Shown: positions 29,829-37,883 of the stretch, one piece after another
How the letters are laid out: each line of letters starts with the position of its first letter
Position numbering within the stretch: position 1 is the first letter of the stretch
Source of the DNA: a virus
Reading direction: 5' to 3' (one strand)
Length of the DNA: 57,617 nt
IMG/VR virus record: IMGVR_UViG_3300021956_000017
Coordinates: 1-57,617 of that record
Notes under the pieces: generated by a model
What the model was told of the DNA's origin: nothing
Database searches by the model: none
Seen by the model: the letters and a program-made list of their open reading frames with translations, nothing else
Program-made: the position numbers and the translations under genes

Positions 29829-30451
29829 TACACAGCCCCCCAGTGCAGACGTTCAAGCTCTTTACGTGCAGCGGCAGCTTCTTCTACCGTAGGAAACACT
29901 CTGGAGTAGTGCGACTTATCCCCTACCGTTATTTTCGCCATAAATCTACCAGAACTTGTTTTTGATACCCCTGTCACCTTCGTGGTGCTGTCTGGTCTTA
30001 CCCGAATGTTTCTACATTGGGTCTGCACACCCGCCCAGCGGCAGTTGGTTGGTTCATAGTTTCCGTACGCGTCAATACGGTCAAGCGTTTCATCCCCAAC
30101 AGGTTCACCCATATCGGCAACGAAGTTTACATACTCTAGCCATTGCGGGCAGACAGACACGCCCCTCCCGCCATACCGAGGGTAGTCTTTATCTGTTGGA
30201 ACCGTACACCGTCTAATCATTGCCCGCCATGTGTTGTAAGAAGCTTTTTTCCACCCGCCATGCTTAAAATTTGGAATAACACACCCGCATGAGGTTGTAT
30301 TGCCTGTTGCCAAACTTCCAGATGGCACTATTGTCTCATTGCCGCATTCACACTTACACCGCCAAAGTACTTTTTTCAAGGCATCACGCCCCGCCTGCTC
30401 CAAAGCAGTCAGCTTTCCAAAAACTTGCCCTGTCCGGTCGATTAGTTTCAT
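29828..30451 (-). CDS. AP2/HNH-type homing endonuclease (207 aa)
   Basis: Start at 30451, after a GGAG binding site; an upstream in-frame ATG at 30487 lacks one. The N-terminal zinc segment has C32, C34, C36 and the pair C55/C57 (TTSCGC). Then follow YNTWRAMIRRC, YGGRGVSVCPQW and LDRIDAYGNYEPTNCRWA, the core of a phage HNH-like nuclease family. The last 45 residues (VTGVSKTSSGRFMAKITV) form an AP2-type DNA-binding domain. It sits between the tail-hub and beta-sandwich genes as a mobile insert. Confidence 0.85.
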   Translation of the reverse strand: MKLIDRTGQVFGKLTALEQAGRDALKKVLWRCKCECGNETIVPSGSLATGNTTSCGCVIPNFKHGGWKKASYNTWRAMIRRCTVPTDKDYPRYGGRGVSVCPQWLEYVNFVADMGEPVGDETLDRIDAYGNYEPTNCRWAGVQTQCRNIRVRPDSTTKVTGVSKTSSGRFMAKITVGDKSHYSRVFPTVEEAAAARKELERLHWGAV

Positions 30452-30504
30452 ACATGCTCCTATTAAAAGCCTGTATTGTATCAACATATAAACGGACGGA
30501 ACAT

Positions 30505-32616
30505 TTATCTCCTGCCATCAGGACGCAAATCTATACGGGGAGCGCCAAGCTGCCACTGCGTACCAAGCGTGTTGGAGGTAATCTTCATTTGCATCTGGCG
30601 ACCACGGATACGGATATAGACCTGCCCAGTAAATTGGTCTACGTTAATGACCGATGGAGCAGAGCCTGTGTTGACCACATTGGCGTTGCCAGTCTGCGTA
30701 ACTCCTGAGCCAGAGTTGTTTAAACCCTGTAGGTACATAGTCACTTGCGGAGTGGTTCCTTCAGTAGACCCACGGAATGTCAGGTCAGGAATCATGCGGT
30801 ACACAAACGCAAAGTTGTGTCCATCCCCAATGTCGTACTGCGCGGAAGTGATAGATGCCTCTATTGGCAGTGCGGTTGCGGTCTCATTGTCATCCACACC
30901 ATCCTCATGGTTCACGATGTTGTAGCTGTAGGTAGCAGCGATTGGGAAGTTGCGCAAGCCGGTATCCAGCCAAGCAGTGCGGGCTATAGAGCCATACTGC
31001 CAAACATCTTCTGCGTAGTTGTAGCTGACGTACTTGTCGATGGTGTTGCTGTTTTGTGAGCAATAGAACCACCAGACCTCATTGAAACCTTCATTTGTTC
31101 CAGCAAAAACTTGGTCATACTGAAGCGCGTTGATGTCGTTGTAGATGTACTGACGCAGGTCGCAACGCAGGGTTTGAACCCGTCCGTCGTATTTGTAGAA
31201 CTTGTCCACACCCATCCAGTAGGTAACGCCGGAAGCAATAGCGGCTGCGTTAGGGCCAGCAATAGACACGTTATCCACAAGCAACTGTGTGCCCCATACA
31301 TAGGGAGGTCCAAGGTACTGGAGCGAATAAAGCGCTTGGTCGGTGAAGACCACAATCTCCTGACGGCTTTGCAACGTGGTGACAATCTTGGAACCGTGAG
31401 ACAGGCGCACACTACCCGCTTGGTTGGTCACCGCTGGATACCACACGGTCAACGACTCTTGGTCAGACCACCGGATAAGCATCGGGTCAAGCGTAGTGCT
31501 GCCATAGTCGTTCGTACCAAACACAAGCAAGAACCGACTGACATCAGAGATAGTGAACGTATTCTGGTACAGCGGGGTGTATCCATCTGCGCCGGTCAGC
31601 GAGGACAGCAGCATTCCGTTGGAATTAATAGTCTGCGTACCGGATTGCGTACCGCTCGTGTTGATAGAAGCGCCGCCAGATGTAGCTGCTAGGTTAAACG
31701 TGCTTGCAGTCAGGTACTTGGTGTAGTACGTAACCCCCGGCAACAACCCAGTTGGCAACCACCCCGTAGTGGAGAAGGTGATTGGCGTTCCATCTGCAAG
31801 GTTGACGTTGGCTGTAACTACACAAGGAGACGCAATGGTCATCGTTGCAATGGAGCCGTTCACGTTCTTGGTAGCGTCCCAGTAATACATAGGACCACCA
31901 CGAGGGCCGTACACAAGGTTTTGGCCCCAGTTAATTTGGTTCCAGATGCGCAAAGCGTCCGTAGACGCAGTGCCAATACCCCAAGAACCGGAGCCCCAAG
32001 TACTTGCACCCCACCCAGTCAAAGGCGCTGCATAAGACGGGCCAGTATTAATTTGGTAGATAGCGTAGATGGTTCCACCGCCAGCAGAACTTGCTGATGC
32101 AGTGCCCGTGACCGTGATGGTGTAGGTCGTCGCGCTTACGTACGTAATCTGGTACTGCGTATTGGTGGTGATGGTGATGCCATTGAACGTGACTGAGGCC
32201 GCGCCGCTTACGTCAAAGGTAACGTAGTCGTTGTTGATAAACCCACCGTTAGCATCGGTCACCAAAACCGTAGTAGTTGTACCTGTGTTGGTAGCCGTAT
32301 TGGTGGTGAACGGGTTGGTCAGCGTGTTGGTAGTACGGATTGGGGTGATGTCGTAGTAAGCACCGCCGCGCTCAATGTAGAACTTGAGGTTAGTACCGAC
32401 GCCCAGCAGGTTCAACGAACCCAGCGTAATCCAATTCCACAGAGAACGGCACAGGCCGCTGAACGTGTTAGCTGAAATGCGCTGCCATCCACCAATCTTC
32501 TCAGGCGTGCCTTGGCGGAACCGAACCTTATCGGACTCGTACCAACCGCCCTCGTTGGTGTAGCGGGTGTTCTCCCTGTTTACACCGGGCTTGAGGATGA
32601 CTTTTTGTAATGGCAT
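30505..32616 (-). CDS. tail hub / nozzle-type structural protein (703 aa)
   Basis: The N-terminus LKPGVNRENTRYTNEGGWYE followed by DKVRFRQGTPEKIGGW is the signature of a conserved podovirus tail protein, as I recall related to P22 gp10-type stabilisation or nozzle proteins. The rest is beta-rich with aromatic repeats (GWGASTWGSGSWGIG) and blade-like segments such as LTGADGYTPLYQNTF, consistent with a propeller. A Thr-rich inserted region lies at about 95-190. It should close the connector channel below the adaptor proteins. Confidence 0.7.
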   Translation of the reverse strand: MPLQKVILKPGVNRENTRYTNEGGWYESDKVRFRQGTPEKIGGWQRISANTFSGLCRSLWNWITLGSLNLLGVGTNLKFYIERGGAYYDITPIRTTNTLTNPFTTNTATNTGTTTTVLVTDANGGFINNDYVTFDVSGAASVTFNGITITTNTQYQITYVSATTYTITVTGTASASSAGGGTIYAIYQINTGPSYAAPLTGWGASTWGSGSWGIGTASTDALRIWNQINWGQNLVYGPRGGPMYYWDATKNVNGSIATMTIASPCVVTANVNLADGTPITFSTTGWLPTGLLPGVTYYTKYLTASTFNLAATSGGASINTSGTQSGTQTINSNGMLLSSLTGADGYTPLYQNTFTISDVSRFLLVFGTNDYGSTTLDPMLIRWSDQESLTVWYPAVTNQAGSVRLSHGSKIVTTLQSRQEIVVFTDQALYSLQYLGPPYVWGTQLLVDNVSIAGPNAAAIASGVTYWMGVDKFYKYDGRVQTLRCDLRQYIYNDINALQYDQVFAGTNEGFNEVWWFYCSQNSNTIDKYVSYNYAEDVWQYGSIARTAWLDTGLRNFPIAATYSYNIVNHEDGVDDNETATALPIEASITSAQYDIGDGHNFAFVYRMIPDLTFRGSTEGTTPQVTMYLQGLNNSGSGVTQTGNANVVNTGSAPSVINVDQFTGQVYIRIRGRQMQMKITSNTLGTQWQLGAPRIDLRPDGRR

Positions 32617-32624
32617 GGCGGCGT

Positions 32625-32963
32625 TTACACGTTCCGTTCAAAGTGCGGGCAGTCTACCAAGGACTTGAAGTTGCCGCCCCAGCGGTTCTTGGGGTGCAGG
32701 GATTCCCAGTATGCGCCGAGCGGGGCTAGGACTACTTTATCCCAGACAATCTTGCCATCCTTGAAAAAGTTGAGGTCAGCGGCACACCGCTTCAGGTGGA
32801 TGGAGTTCATGGTCTTAGACCGGCCTGTCTTGAAGTAGATGGCCTGCTGCTCCGGTGTACGGGCAAGTTCCCCGCCGGTCACCATAAAACCTTGGTCAGT
32901 AGCGTACTGGACCAGCTTGCAGAAATCCAGCAGGAAAGCTGCTTGTTCTTGACTAAGACTCAT
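32625..32963 (-). CDS. M15-family endolysin (peptidoglycan endopeptidase)
   Basis: Start at 32963, after AGGGG with 5-base spacing; the longer form adds seven residues upstream. The zinc ligands of M15 peptidases are visible: H56 and D63 in SIHLKRCAADLNFF and H107 in DCPHFE, with the typical WGGNF before the last. Length (112 aa) matches small phage L-alanyl-D-glutamate endopeptidases such as T5 endolysin. There is no signal peptide, so it needs the holin encoded just upstream. It overlaps the preceding gene by 11 bases. Confidence 0.88.
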   Translation of the reverse strand: MSLSQEQAAFLLDFCKLVQYATDQGFMVTGGELARTPEQQAIYFKTGRSKTMNSIHLKRCAADLNFFKDGKIVWDKVVLAPLGAYWESLHPKNRWGGNFKSLVDCPHFERNV

Positions 32964-33150
32964 ACAAACCCCTTTTTTGAACAATCAAATCAATGCACGT
33001 TGCGTCCACCTTTGCGCCCAGCTTGATGTACTCCTGCTTCTTTTTCTCCGCCGCTTCCATGCACTGTTGCCTGTCGGTGTAGTGGGAAAGCTGCTGCAAG
33101 AACTCGCAGTGTGCTGCAACGCAAATATAGAGGACGGGGATGGAAATCAC
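32953..33150 (-). CDS. small Cys-containing envelope protein in the lysis cassette (65 aa)
   Basis: A short hydrophobic N-terminus (MISIPVLYICVAAHC) is followed by a soluble helical part with further cysteines (RQQCMEAAEKKKQEY, VDATCIDLIV). It may be secreted or anchored. Four cysteines are present, enough for disulphides in the periplasm. It sits between holin and endolysin and is ATGA-coupled to the holin, so a spanin-like or lysis-timing role is possible. No lipobox is clear. Confidence 0.6.
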   Translation of the reverse strand: MISIPVLYICVAAHCEFLQQLSHYTDRQQCMEAAEKKKQEYIKLGAKVDATCIDLIVQKRGLYES

Positions 33151-33659
33151 TTACTGCTCCGTATCTCGGCCAGTTTCTCGACAGTGCGACCACCAAAATA
33201 GGCCAAAAACACTATCTGACCCCACGTCCCTAGGAGACTTACAAAACTCTCTTGTGGGCTGTATCCAAATGCAGACATCATGGTAAACAAGAAGTAGCCG
33301 ACAAATATGGCAATCAAACTCATTGGTCGGATGTTCTTGGATAGCCAAGAGTCCGAAGACATATCTGATTTCCAGCGGTCTGTTACGTTGTCAGCATCGT
33401 TTTGAGCGGCCTTGGCAAGCAATTCCATCTCAGCCAACTCCATCTTGGCCTTCTCAATGCCCAACTCAATCAGGCGCTCTTCATGTTGGAACTGCAACTC
33501 ACGCAGCTTGGCTACGTCTTCCGGCGTTGGGCTGTCAGGGATTTTCACGCCCAGCGTGTTCTCAACCACTTCCTTGCCCTTGGCTTGGATGGCGCTGGAC
33601 AGCAGCCCTAGCCCGTTTTCAGCCAGCGTACCCAGCAATGCACCGATGATTGGAATCAT
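33147..33659 (-). CDS. holin, 3TM (GTA-holin-like) family
   Basis: 170 aa. A hydrophobic Gly/Leu-rich N-terminus (MIPIIGALLGTLAENGLGLL), a long charged helix, the motif DSWLSKNIRPMSLIAIFVGY that opens the first C-terminal membrane helix, and a second one (SLLGTWGQIVFLAYFGGRTV). This is the layout of the GTA_holin_3TM group. It would form lesions that release the M15 endolysin encoded downstream. ATGA overlaps couple it to both neighbours. Confidence 0.82.
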   Translation of the reverse strand: MIPIIGALLGTLAENGLGLLSSAIQAKGKEVVENTLGVKIPDSPTPEDVAKLRELQFQHEERLIELGIEKAKMELAEMELLAKAAQNDADNVTDRWKSDMSSDSWLSKNIRPMSLIAIFVGYFLFTMMSAFGYSPQESFVSLLGTWGQIVFLAYFGGRTVEKLAEIRSSK

Positions 33660-34126
33660 GCGCGTCTCTCCAAAAATAGAGTTGTGAAAAAATAACTCAG
33701 GCCGATAGCTGCCAAAAATACTGCAATCCAGAAGACCATACTCAGGGCTTCCATTATCTGTTGACGCTTCTTGGCCTTAGCCAGCGCTGCGTCCATCTCC
33801 GCCTTCTTGCGCTTCTGGATGATGTTATTGCGTTCCAGCAGCACACCTTCCCATACATCCGCGTTGCCCGACCAGATAAGCATGTTCTTGAGTTCTGTCT
33901 CGGCTTCGGCAAGCTGCTTGGCCTGCATCACCGTTTCCAGCGCCTGCGCTGTGTCGCTCTTAAACTTCTTGGGGTTGTTCGCCGCTTGCTGAACAACGTC
34001 CTTGGCTTCAAAGAACTTACTCAAGTCAGAGGCAATCCCCTGAACATCCTTACCCAGCTTGATGGCTGCTTGGATTCCTTTTACCGCTGCCTGAGCGGCT
34101 GCAAAAGCGGTTAAAGGGTCTAGCAT
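33656..34126 (-). CDS. C-terminally anchored membrane protein of the lysis cassette (156 aa)
   Basis: Mostly helical and Ala/Lys-rich, with the conserved-looking piece IWSGNADVWEGVLLERNNII, then a coiled coil and one C-terminal membrane helix (MVFWIAVFLAAIGLSYFFTT). It is coupled to the holin gene. The topology would suit an inner-membrane lysis accessory or inner spanin with reversed anchor, but I do not recognise a defined family. An AT-rich endonuclease gene overlaps its start by 7 bases. Confidence 0.6.
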   Translation of the reverse strand: MLDPLTAFAAAQAAVKGIQAAIKLGKDVQGIASDLSKFFEAKDVVQQAANNPKKFKSDTAQALETVMQAKQLAEAETELKNMLIWSGNADVWEGVLLERNNIIQKRKKAEMDAALAKAKKRQQIMEALSMVFWIAVFLAAIGLSYFFTTLFLERRA

Positions 34127-34626
34127 GATGCAGTTTCTTGCTTGGGTAAATTGTAGTACTTGTCTTCGCCTAGTTTTCTTGCGTTGATTGCTTCATCAAG
34201 CAGTGAATACCTGCCAAGCCATTTATTTTTTCCGTTAATTTTTATATAAACATTCCATTTATTGTCTCTAGCGTACCAAGAAACACCCATGTGTCCACTA
34301 GTATTATGTTTTGGCAAATTAATATTTTGGCAATTGTCTGAAAAGCTTGCTTCTCTCAAATTACATAAACGGTTGTCGCTTCTTATCCTGTTTTTATGGT
34401 CTATATATTTTTCAGGCATTGCTCCTGTCTCATATAACCAAATTAACCTATGCACCAAGTAACTACTGCCGTCAATCTTGACACTCATGTACCCATTTTT
34501 GTTTAAGCAACCAGCTTTTTGACCTACTTTTACATTTCTACCACGGGCAATTTTCCATAAAAAATCACCGGTTTCTTTGTTGTAATCAAACAAAGATTGA
34601 ACGTAGCTTTGGGTCAAGGCAATCAT
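34120..34626 (-). CDS. HNH/AP2 homing endonuclease (168 aa)
   Basis: The HNH domain reads VHRLIWLYETG (H59, R60), YIDHKNRIRSDNRLCNL (D76, H77, N85, N89), without zinc cysteines. It is followed by an AP2-type domain from about residue 110 (SGHMGVSWYARDNKWNVYIK). The DNA is strongly AT-rich compared with flanking genes (34180-34600). It lies between a fibre-associated gene and the lysis cassette and is ATGA-coupled to its upstream neighbour, so it is co-expressed with late genes. Confidence 0.88.
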   Translation of the reverse strand: MIALTQSYVQSLFDYNKETGDFLWKIARGRNVKVGQKAGCLNKNGYMSVKIDGSSYLVHRLIWLYETGAMPEKYIDHKNRIRSDNRLCNLREASFSDNCQNINLPKHNTSGHMGVSWYARDNKWNVYIKINGKNKWLGRYSLLDEAINARKLGEDKYYNLPKQETASC

Positions 34627-34784
34627 TTTCTGTTCACTACCACCCAGCGGCAGATGCGTCCATCTTTGTCTACAAACTCGTTTGTGCTTGGCTTGTCATC
34701 CTTCTTAGGAATGCGGCAGACCAATACCGTTTTGGTCTCGGTATTGGGCCACGGGCTGTCAGCGGAAGCAAGCTGGTCAATCAC
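34623..34784 (-). CDS. small hypothetical protein (53 aa)
   Basis: GTG start at 34784, three bases into the region after the previous stop, running to a TGA that overlaps the endonuclease ATG. Sequence pattern: LASADSPWPNTETKTVLVCR, then IPKKDDKPSTNEFVD and CRWVVVNR. Two cysteines and a beta-like layout. No family recognised; composition matches late genes, not the endonuclease. Confidence 0.55.
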   Translation of the reverse strand: MIDQLASADSPWPNTETKTVLVCRIPKKDDKPSTNEFVDKDGRICRWVVVNRK

Positions 34785-34785
34785 A

Positions 34786-35136
34786 TTACACCGCTACCCA
34801 AGAAGTGGTGGTTTCATCCCATGTGTACAGACCTTCGGTCGGCATTGGGGTCGGCGCATCCCACAGGCAGGTGTCCTCGTTCAGCGTCCACGATGGATAT
34901 GGCTGGGGCGGGATAAAGGCATCGCGGCCTTCGTCGTAGGTGTAACCGATGCCAGCGTAATTCTTACGAATGCGCCCGTTGTAGCTGGTCTGTTTCCAAT
35001 CACCACCAAACAGGCGCTCACAGAAAGCCGCACCGATGTACTCTTTTTCTGTACCGTGCGCGTCAGATGTGTCCTCATTGCCGACCACAATCACTTGCGT
35101 GACGATGCCGTTTTCAATTTTTGCAAAGTGTGCCAT
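34786..35136 (-). CDS. conserved tail-fibre-associated protein (116 aa)
   Basis: Start at 35136, sharing one base with the upstream stop (TGATG). Contains IENGIVTQVIVVGNEDTSD, then AFCERLFGGDWKQTSYNG and KNYAGIGYTYDEGRDAFIPP, a block I recall from many cyanophages and other aquatic phages, where it follows fibre genes. The C-terminal part ends GLYTWDETTTSWVAV, repeating a W-x(2-3)-W pattern. Probably a fibre chaperone or tip component; the exact role is unknown. Confidence 0.72.
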   Translation of the reverse strand: MAHFAKIENGIVTQVIVVGNEDTSDAHGTEKEYIGAAFCERLFGGDWKQTSYNGRIRKNYAGIGYTYDEGRDAFIPPQPYPSWTLNEDTCLWDAPTPMPTEGLYTWDETTTSWVAV

Positions 35137-35984
35137 CAGAATGTGATACTTCCAGAACCAGTCCATTGGTAGATTCGGTAACCGCCAGAGACTGTAATTG
35201 TCGGTGAACCAGTTGTAGATGATGCAGCTGCATATATGTTTGGATATTGAATAATAACAATGCCAGAGCCGCCAGCGCCGCCGTTTCCACCGCCGCCTGC
35301 TGCATCTCTTGAGCCGCCACCGCCGCCGCCAGTATTGGTAGTGCCAGCAGTTCCATTATTGGTCGCAATAGCTCCAGCGCCACCGCCGCCTGCACCACCA
35401 GTACCCGCAATTGTGGCACTTGCACCACCGCCGCCACCAGCGTAAGTTACTGATGAACCTGAAATTGAAGATGCAGTACCAGCGCCACCATTGCCGCCAG
35501 AACTGCCAGCAAGATTTCCATCTCCTCCAACTGCACCAGCACCTCCACCGCCACCGCATTGGTTTTGGTCTGAACTATTTGCGCCGCCGTTGTTGCCTTG
35601 AGATGGTGATGTTGATGGTGTATTGCCAGCAGCGCCACTTGCAGTAACGCCGTTATTGTTTCCAATACCACCACCAGAACCGCCAGTATTTGCGCCCGTA
35701 ACCAACGCAGAGTTACCACCACCACCGCCTGTAGACGTAATGGATGAAAAAACAGAATCGGAACCATTTGTTCCGTTTGCGCCCCTAGATGTTGCACCAG
35801 CGCCTCCAGCGCCAACAGTCACGGTGTAGGTATTGCCAGTTATAAAAGGCAAAATTCCTGTGCGAAAACCACCCGCACCACCACCGCCGCCAAACTTTCC
35901 ACCACCGCCTCCACCAGCTACAACAAGATAGTTGACTACCTTGCCTTTAACAGCAGAAAATAACAAGTTTTTAGACGCAAACAT
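35136..35984 (-). CDS. glycine-rich fibre tip / adhesin (282 aa)
   Basis: Start at 35984 (TAATG overlap). After YLVVAGGGGGG the protein is dominated by Gly runs separated by Ala, Ser, Asn and Thr (GGGGGAGG, GGSGGGIGNNNG, GGGGGASATIAGTGGAGGGG), with a short non-glycine C-terminal domain (TVSGGYRIYQWTGSGSITF). Such sequences form polyglycine-II bundles in fibre-tip adhesins of T4-like and other phages. The loops between Gly runs would set receptor choice. Confidence 0.75.
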   Translation of the reverse strand: MFASKNLLFSAVKGKVVNYLVVAGGGGGGKFGGGGGAGGFRTGILPFITGNTYTVTVGAGGAGATSRGANGTNGSDSVFSSITSTGGGGGNSALVTGANTGGSGGGIGNNNGVTASGAAGNTPSTSPSQGNNGGANSSDQNQCGGGGGAGAVGGDGNLAGSSGGNGGAGTASSISGSSVTYAGGGGGASATIAGTGGAGGGGAGAIATNNGTAGTTNTGGGGGGSRDAAGGGGNGGAGGSGIVIIQYPNIYAAASSTTGSPTITVSGGYRIYQWTGSGSITF

Positions 35985-36916
35985 TATGCAAACGCCTGTG
36001 CGTAGTTGCCGTACCAAACAGAGCCATTAGCCACAAAGCTGATGATGTCCACAGCCGATGCGGTTGCCGTAATGGTTGGCGCAGTGCCAGCAGGCCACTT
36101 CACGCCGGTAAATGTTGCTGTGGTCATGCCGGACGATGCTTGCGTCAGAATCAAGATGAATGATTTGCCAGCCACCGCTGTAGGCATGGTAAATGTGCAG
36201 GGCGTGGATGCTGTCAATGTTGCGGTCAACACAGTGCCTGTTGCCAATGACAAGGTACTAGATGCGCCAACTGTTCCCACTGCTTGCAGGGTTTCTACGT
36301 AGTTGGTGACCGTTGGGTTGGTCAGTGTCTTGTTGGTGAAGGTCTCACTGCCAGCAAGCGTAGCCAAAGTGCCCGTTGTAGGCAAAGTTACCGCAGTTGT
36401 TCCGCTAACCGTTAGCGTCGTGCCAAAGTTACCTGAAATGGTCACAGTGCTTGCGGCGTTGTTCGCTATGCCTGTACCGCCGTTGGCGGGGCCGACTATT
36501 CCTGATGCACCCACCGAAGATGCTTTTGCAAAATCAGAGCCGTTCCAAACACAAACTGCCACTTCACCTTTTAGGATAGTTACTCCAGTTGTAGGCCCTG
36601 CGCCGCGCAGCACAATGCTCTGGGTGCTGGAGCTTGCGTTGATGACAATGTAGACCTTGGATTGCGCCGGGGCTGTGATGTTGCGGGTTACTGTGCCTCC
36701 TGCCGTCCACAGCAGAATTGCTTCGCGGGCAGTGTTGGCGGCTCCAGTAGTCGTTGTCAGTGTTACGTCAGCGTCGGTACTGAGTGTGGTCGTGCCCGCT
36801 ACAGCGGAGTCCAGCAACGAGGTGATGGCGTTGTTAACCGTGTCGCCCCATGTACCGGACAGTTCGCCCGTTACCGGTAAGGCAAGGCCCAAGAGGGAGG
36901 TATATGCAGTAGTCAT
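35984..36916 (-). CDS. tail fibre protein (310 aa)
   Basis: The N-terminus, LGLALPVTGELSGTWGDTVN followed by SLLDSAVAGTTTLSTD, is a virion-attachment module I recall from many phage fibre genes. The middle has a triple-helix-like repeat (GTLATLAGSETFTNKTLTNP) and the C-terminus a beta domain ending VANGSVWYGNYAQAFA. It is ATGA-coupled to the small gene before it and TAATG-coupled to the Gly-rich adhesin after it, so the three probably assemble together. Confidence 0.75.
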   Translation of the reverse strand: MTTAYTSLLGLALPVTGELSGTWGDTVNNAITSLLDSAVAGTTTLSTDADVTLTTTTGAANTAREAILLWTAGGTVTRNITAPAQSKVYIVINASSSTQSIVLRGAGPTTGVTILKGEVAVCVWNGSDFAKASSVGASGIVGPANGGTGIANNAASTVTISGNFGTTLTVSGTTAVTLPTTGTLATLAGSETFTNKTLTNPTVTNYVETLQAVGTVGASSTLSLATGTVLTATLTASTPCTFTMPTAVAGKSFILILTQASSGMTTATFTGVKWPAGTAPTITATASAVDIISFVANGSVWYGNYAQAFA

Positions 36917-37041
36917 TGTGTGTTTCCTTCAGCCTGAGCGGCTAATGCGGCTTCGTACGCAGCGAGTTCTTCGCCTTCTAGTTCAATTTCCTTGACCTCG
37001 CCGGTCTGGACGTTAACTTCAATTCGTGTAGGTGTAGTCAT
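36913..37041 (-). CDS. small acidic protein between fibre genes (42 aa)
   Basis: Forty-three codons ending in an ATGA overlap with the fibre gene. The sequence IEVNVQTGEVKEIELEGEEL followed by an Ala-rich helix resembles small fibre-assembly chaperone-like proteins in other phages. That role is inferred from size and place. Confidence 0.6.
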   Translation of the reverse strand: MTTPTRIEVNVQTGEVKEIELEGEELAAYEAALAAQAEGNTQ

Positions 37042-37044
37042 AGC

Positions 37045-37875
37045 TTACTCGTACAGGATATTTACTTTACCAGCGTCAAAAGTAACTGTACCAACGCGGG
37101 TCAACCTCACGGCAGTCATAGTCCCCGATAAGGCAATAGCCCCACTCGACCAAGAAGAATTTGTTGTATTGTTATAGCCGTTATATGAAGCAACCCATGT
37201 ATTTGTTGATGCGTCAAAAAGCGTAATCGTCATTACACCTACAAGCGCATTTGTTGCATTCAAACTTTGTAGCACAAACCCGGTTCCCGGTTGATTACTA
37301 CTAGATGTTGGAACAGTTGAAAGACTTTGAGAGCCGCCAGAATACCCAGAAGTTACCCAAGTTGGGGTAGCTCCGTATCCAAGTTGAAAAATTGGTGCAT
37401 CTGTTCCAGTTGTTGAAACACCATTTAACATAACGGTTATGCGCTTCACATAGCTTGGCAGGCTTGTGTACTCTATACTAGTTTGGTTTGTCAGGGTTAC
37501 AGCAGTGCCTGATGCAATCGTCCCACCTTGAATCGTCTTGTTCGTCAGCGTCTGGGTTGCATCAAGCAGCGTTGCTTGGCTTGCTGGGTAGGTTACAAAG
37601 ACATTCTTCGTCCCCGCAGAGAAGTTAACCAAGCTGCCGGAGTTGCTGGAGCCTAAGACTGTAGTGCGGCTGAGAGTGGTTCCCGACGAGGTGTATGTAC
37701 CCAGCCCAACTTCCCACTCGGATGTGCCTTGTCCTGCAATTGTGTAGTAGGTGGTGTTGGCGTTGCCCACTGCGGAGAATGACTGGAAGCCTTGAACCGC
37801 GCCCAAAAGCGTTACCGTACCTGTGCCTGTGGTAGTGGTAGTCTCTTGAACCCGGTCGGCTAAAACAAGCGCCAT
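37045..37875 (-). CDS. tail fibre protein with conserved N-terminal module (276 aa)
   Basis: MALVLADRVQETTTTTGTG opens a conserved block (GAVQGFQSFSAVGNANTTYY, GTYTSSGTTLSRTTVL, KNVFVTYPA) present at the N-terminus of many phage fibre or collar proteins. The C-terminal half is a lectin-like beta domain (IEYTSLPSYVKRITVMLNGV, WVASYNGYN). It probably attaches near the connector and presents a receptor-binding domain. Confidence 0.72.
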   Translation of the reverse strand: MALVLADRVQETTTTTGTGTVTLLGAVQGFQSFSAVGNANTTYYTIAGQGTSEWEVGLGTYTSSGTTLSRTTVLGSSNSGSLVNFSAGTKNVFVTYPASQATLLDATQTLTNKTIQGGTIASGTAVTLTNQTSIEYTSLPSYVKRITVMLNGVSTTGTDAPIFQLGYGATPTWVTSGYSGGSQSLSTVPTSSSNQPGTGFVLQSLNATNALVGVMTITLFDASTNTWVASYNGYNNTTNSSWSSGAIALSGTMTAVRLTRVGTVTFDAGKVNILYE

Positions 37876-37883
37876 CTACATTC

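Noticed and set aside
35136-37875. Diversity-generating retroelement acting on the fibre genes
   Set aside because: No reverse transcriptase gene or template repeat was seen anywhere in the window.
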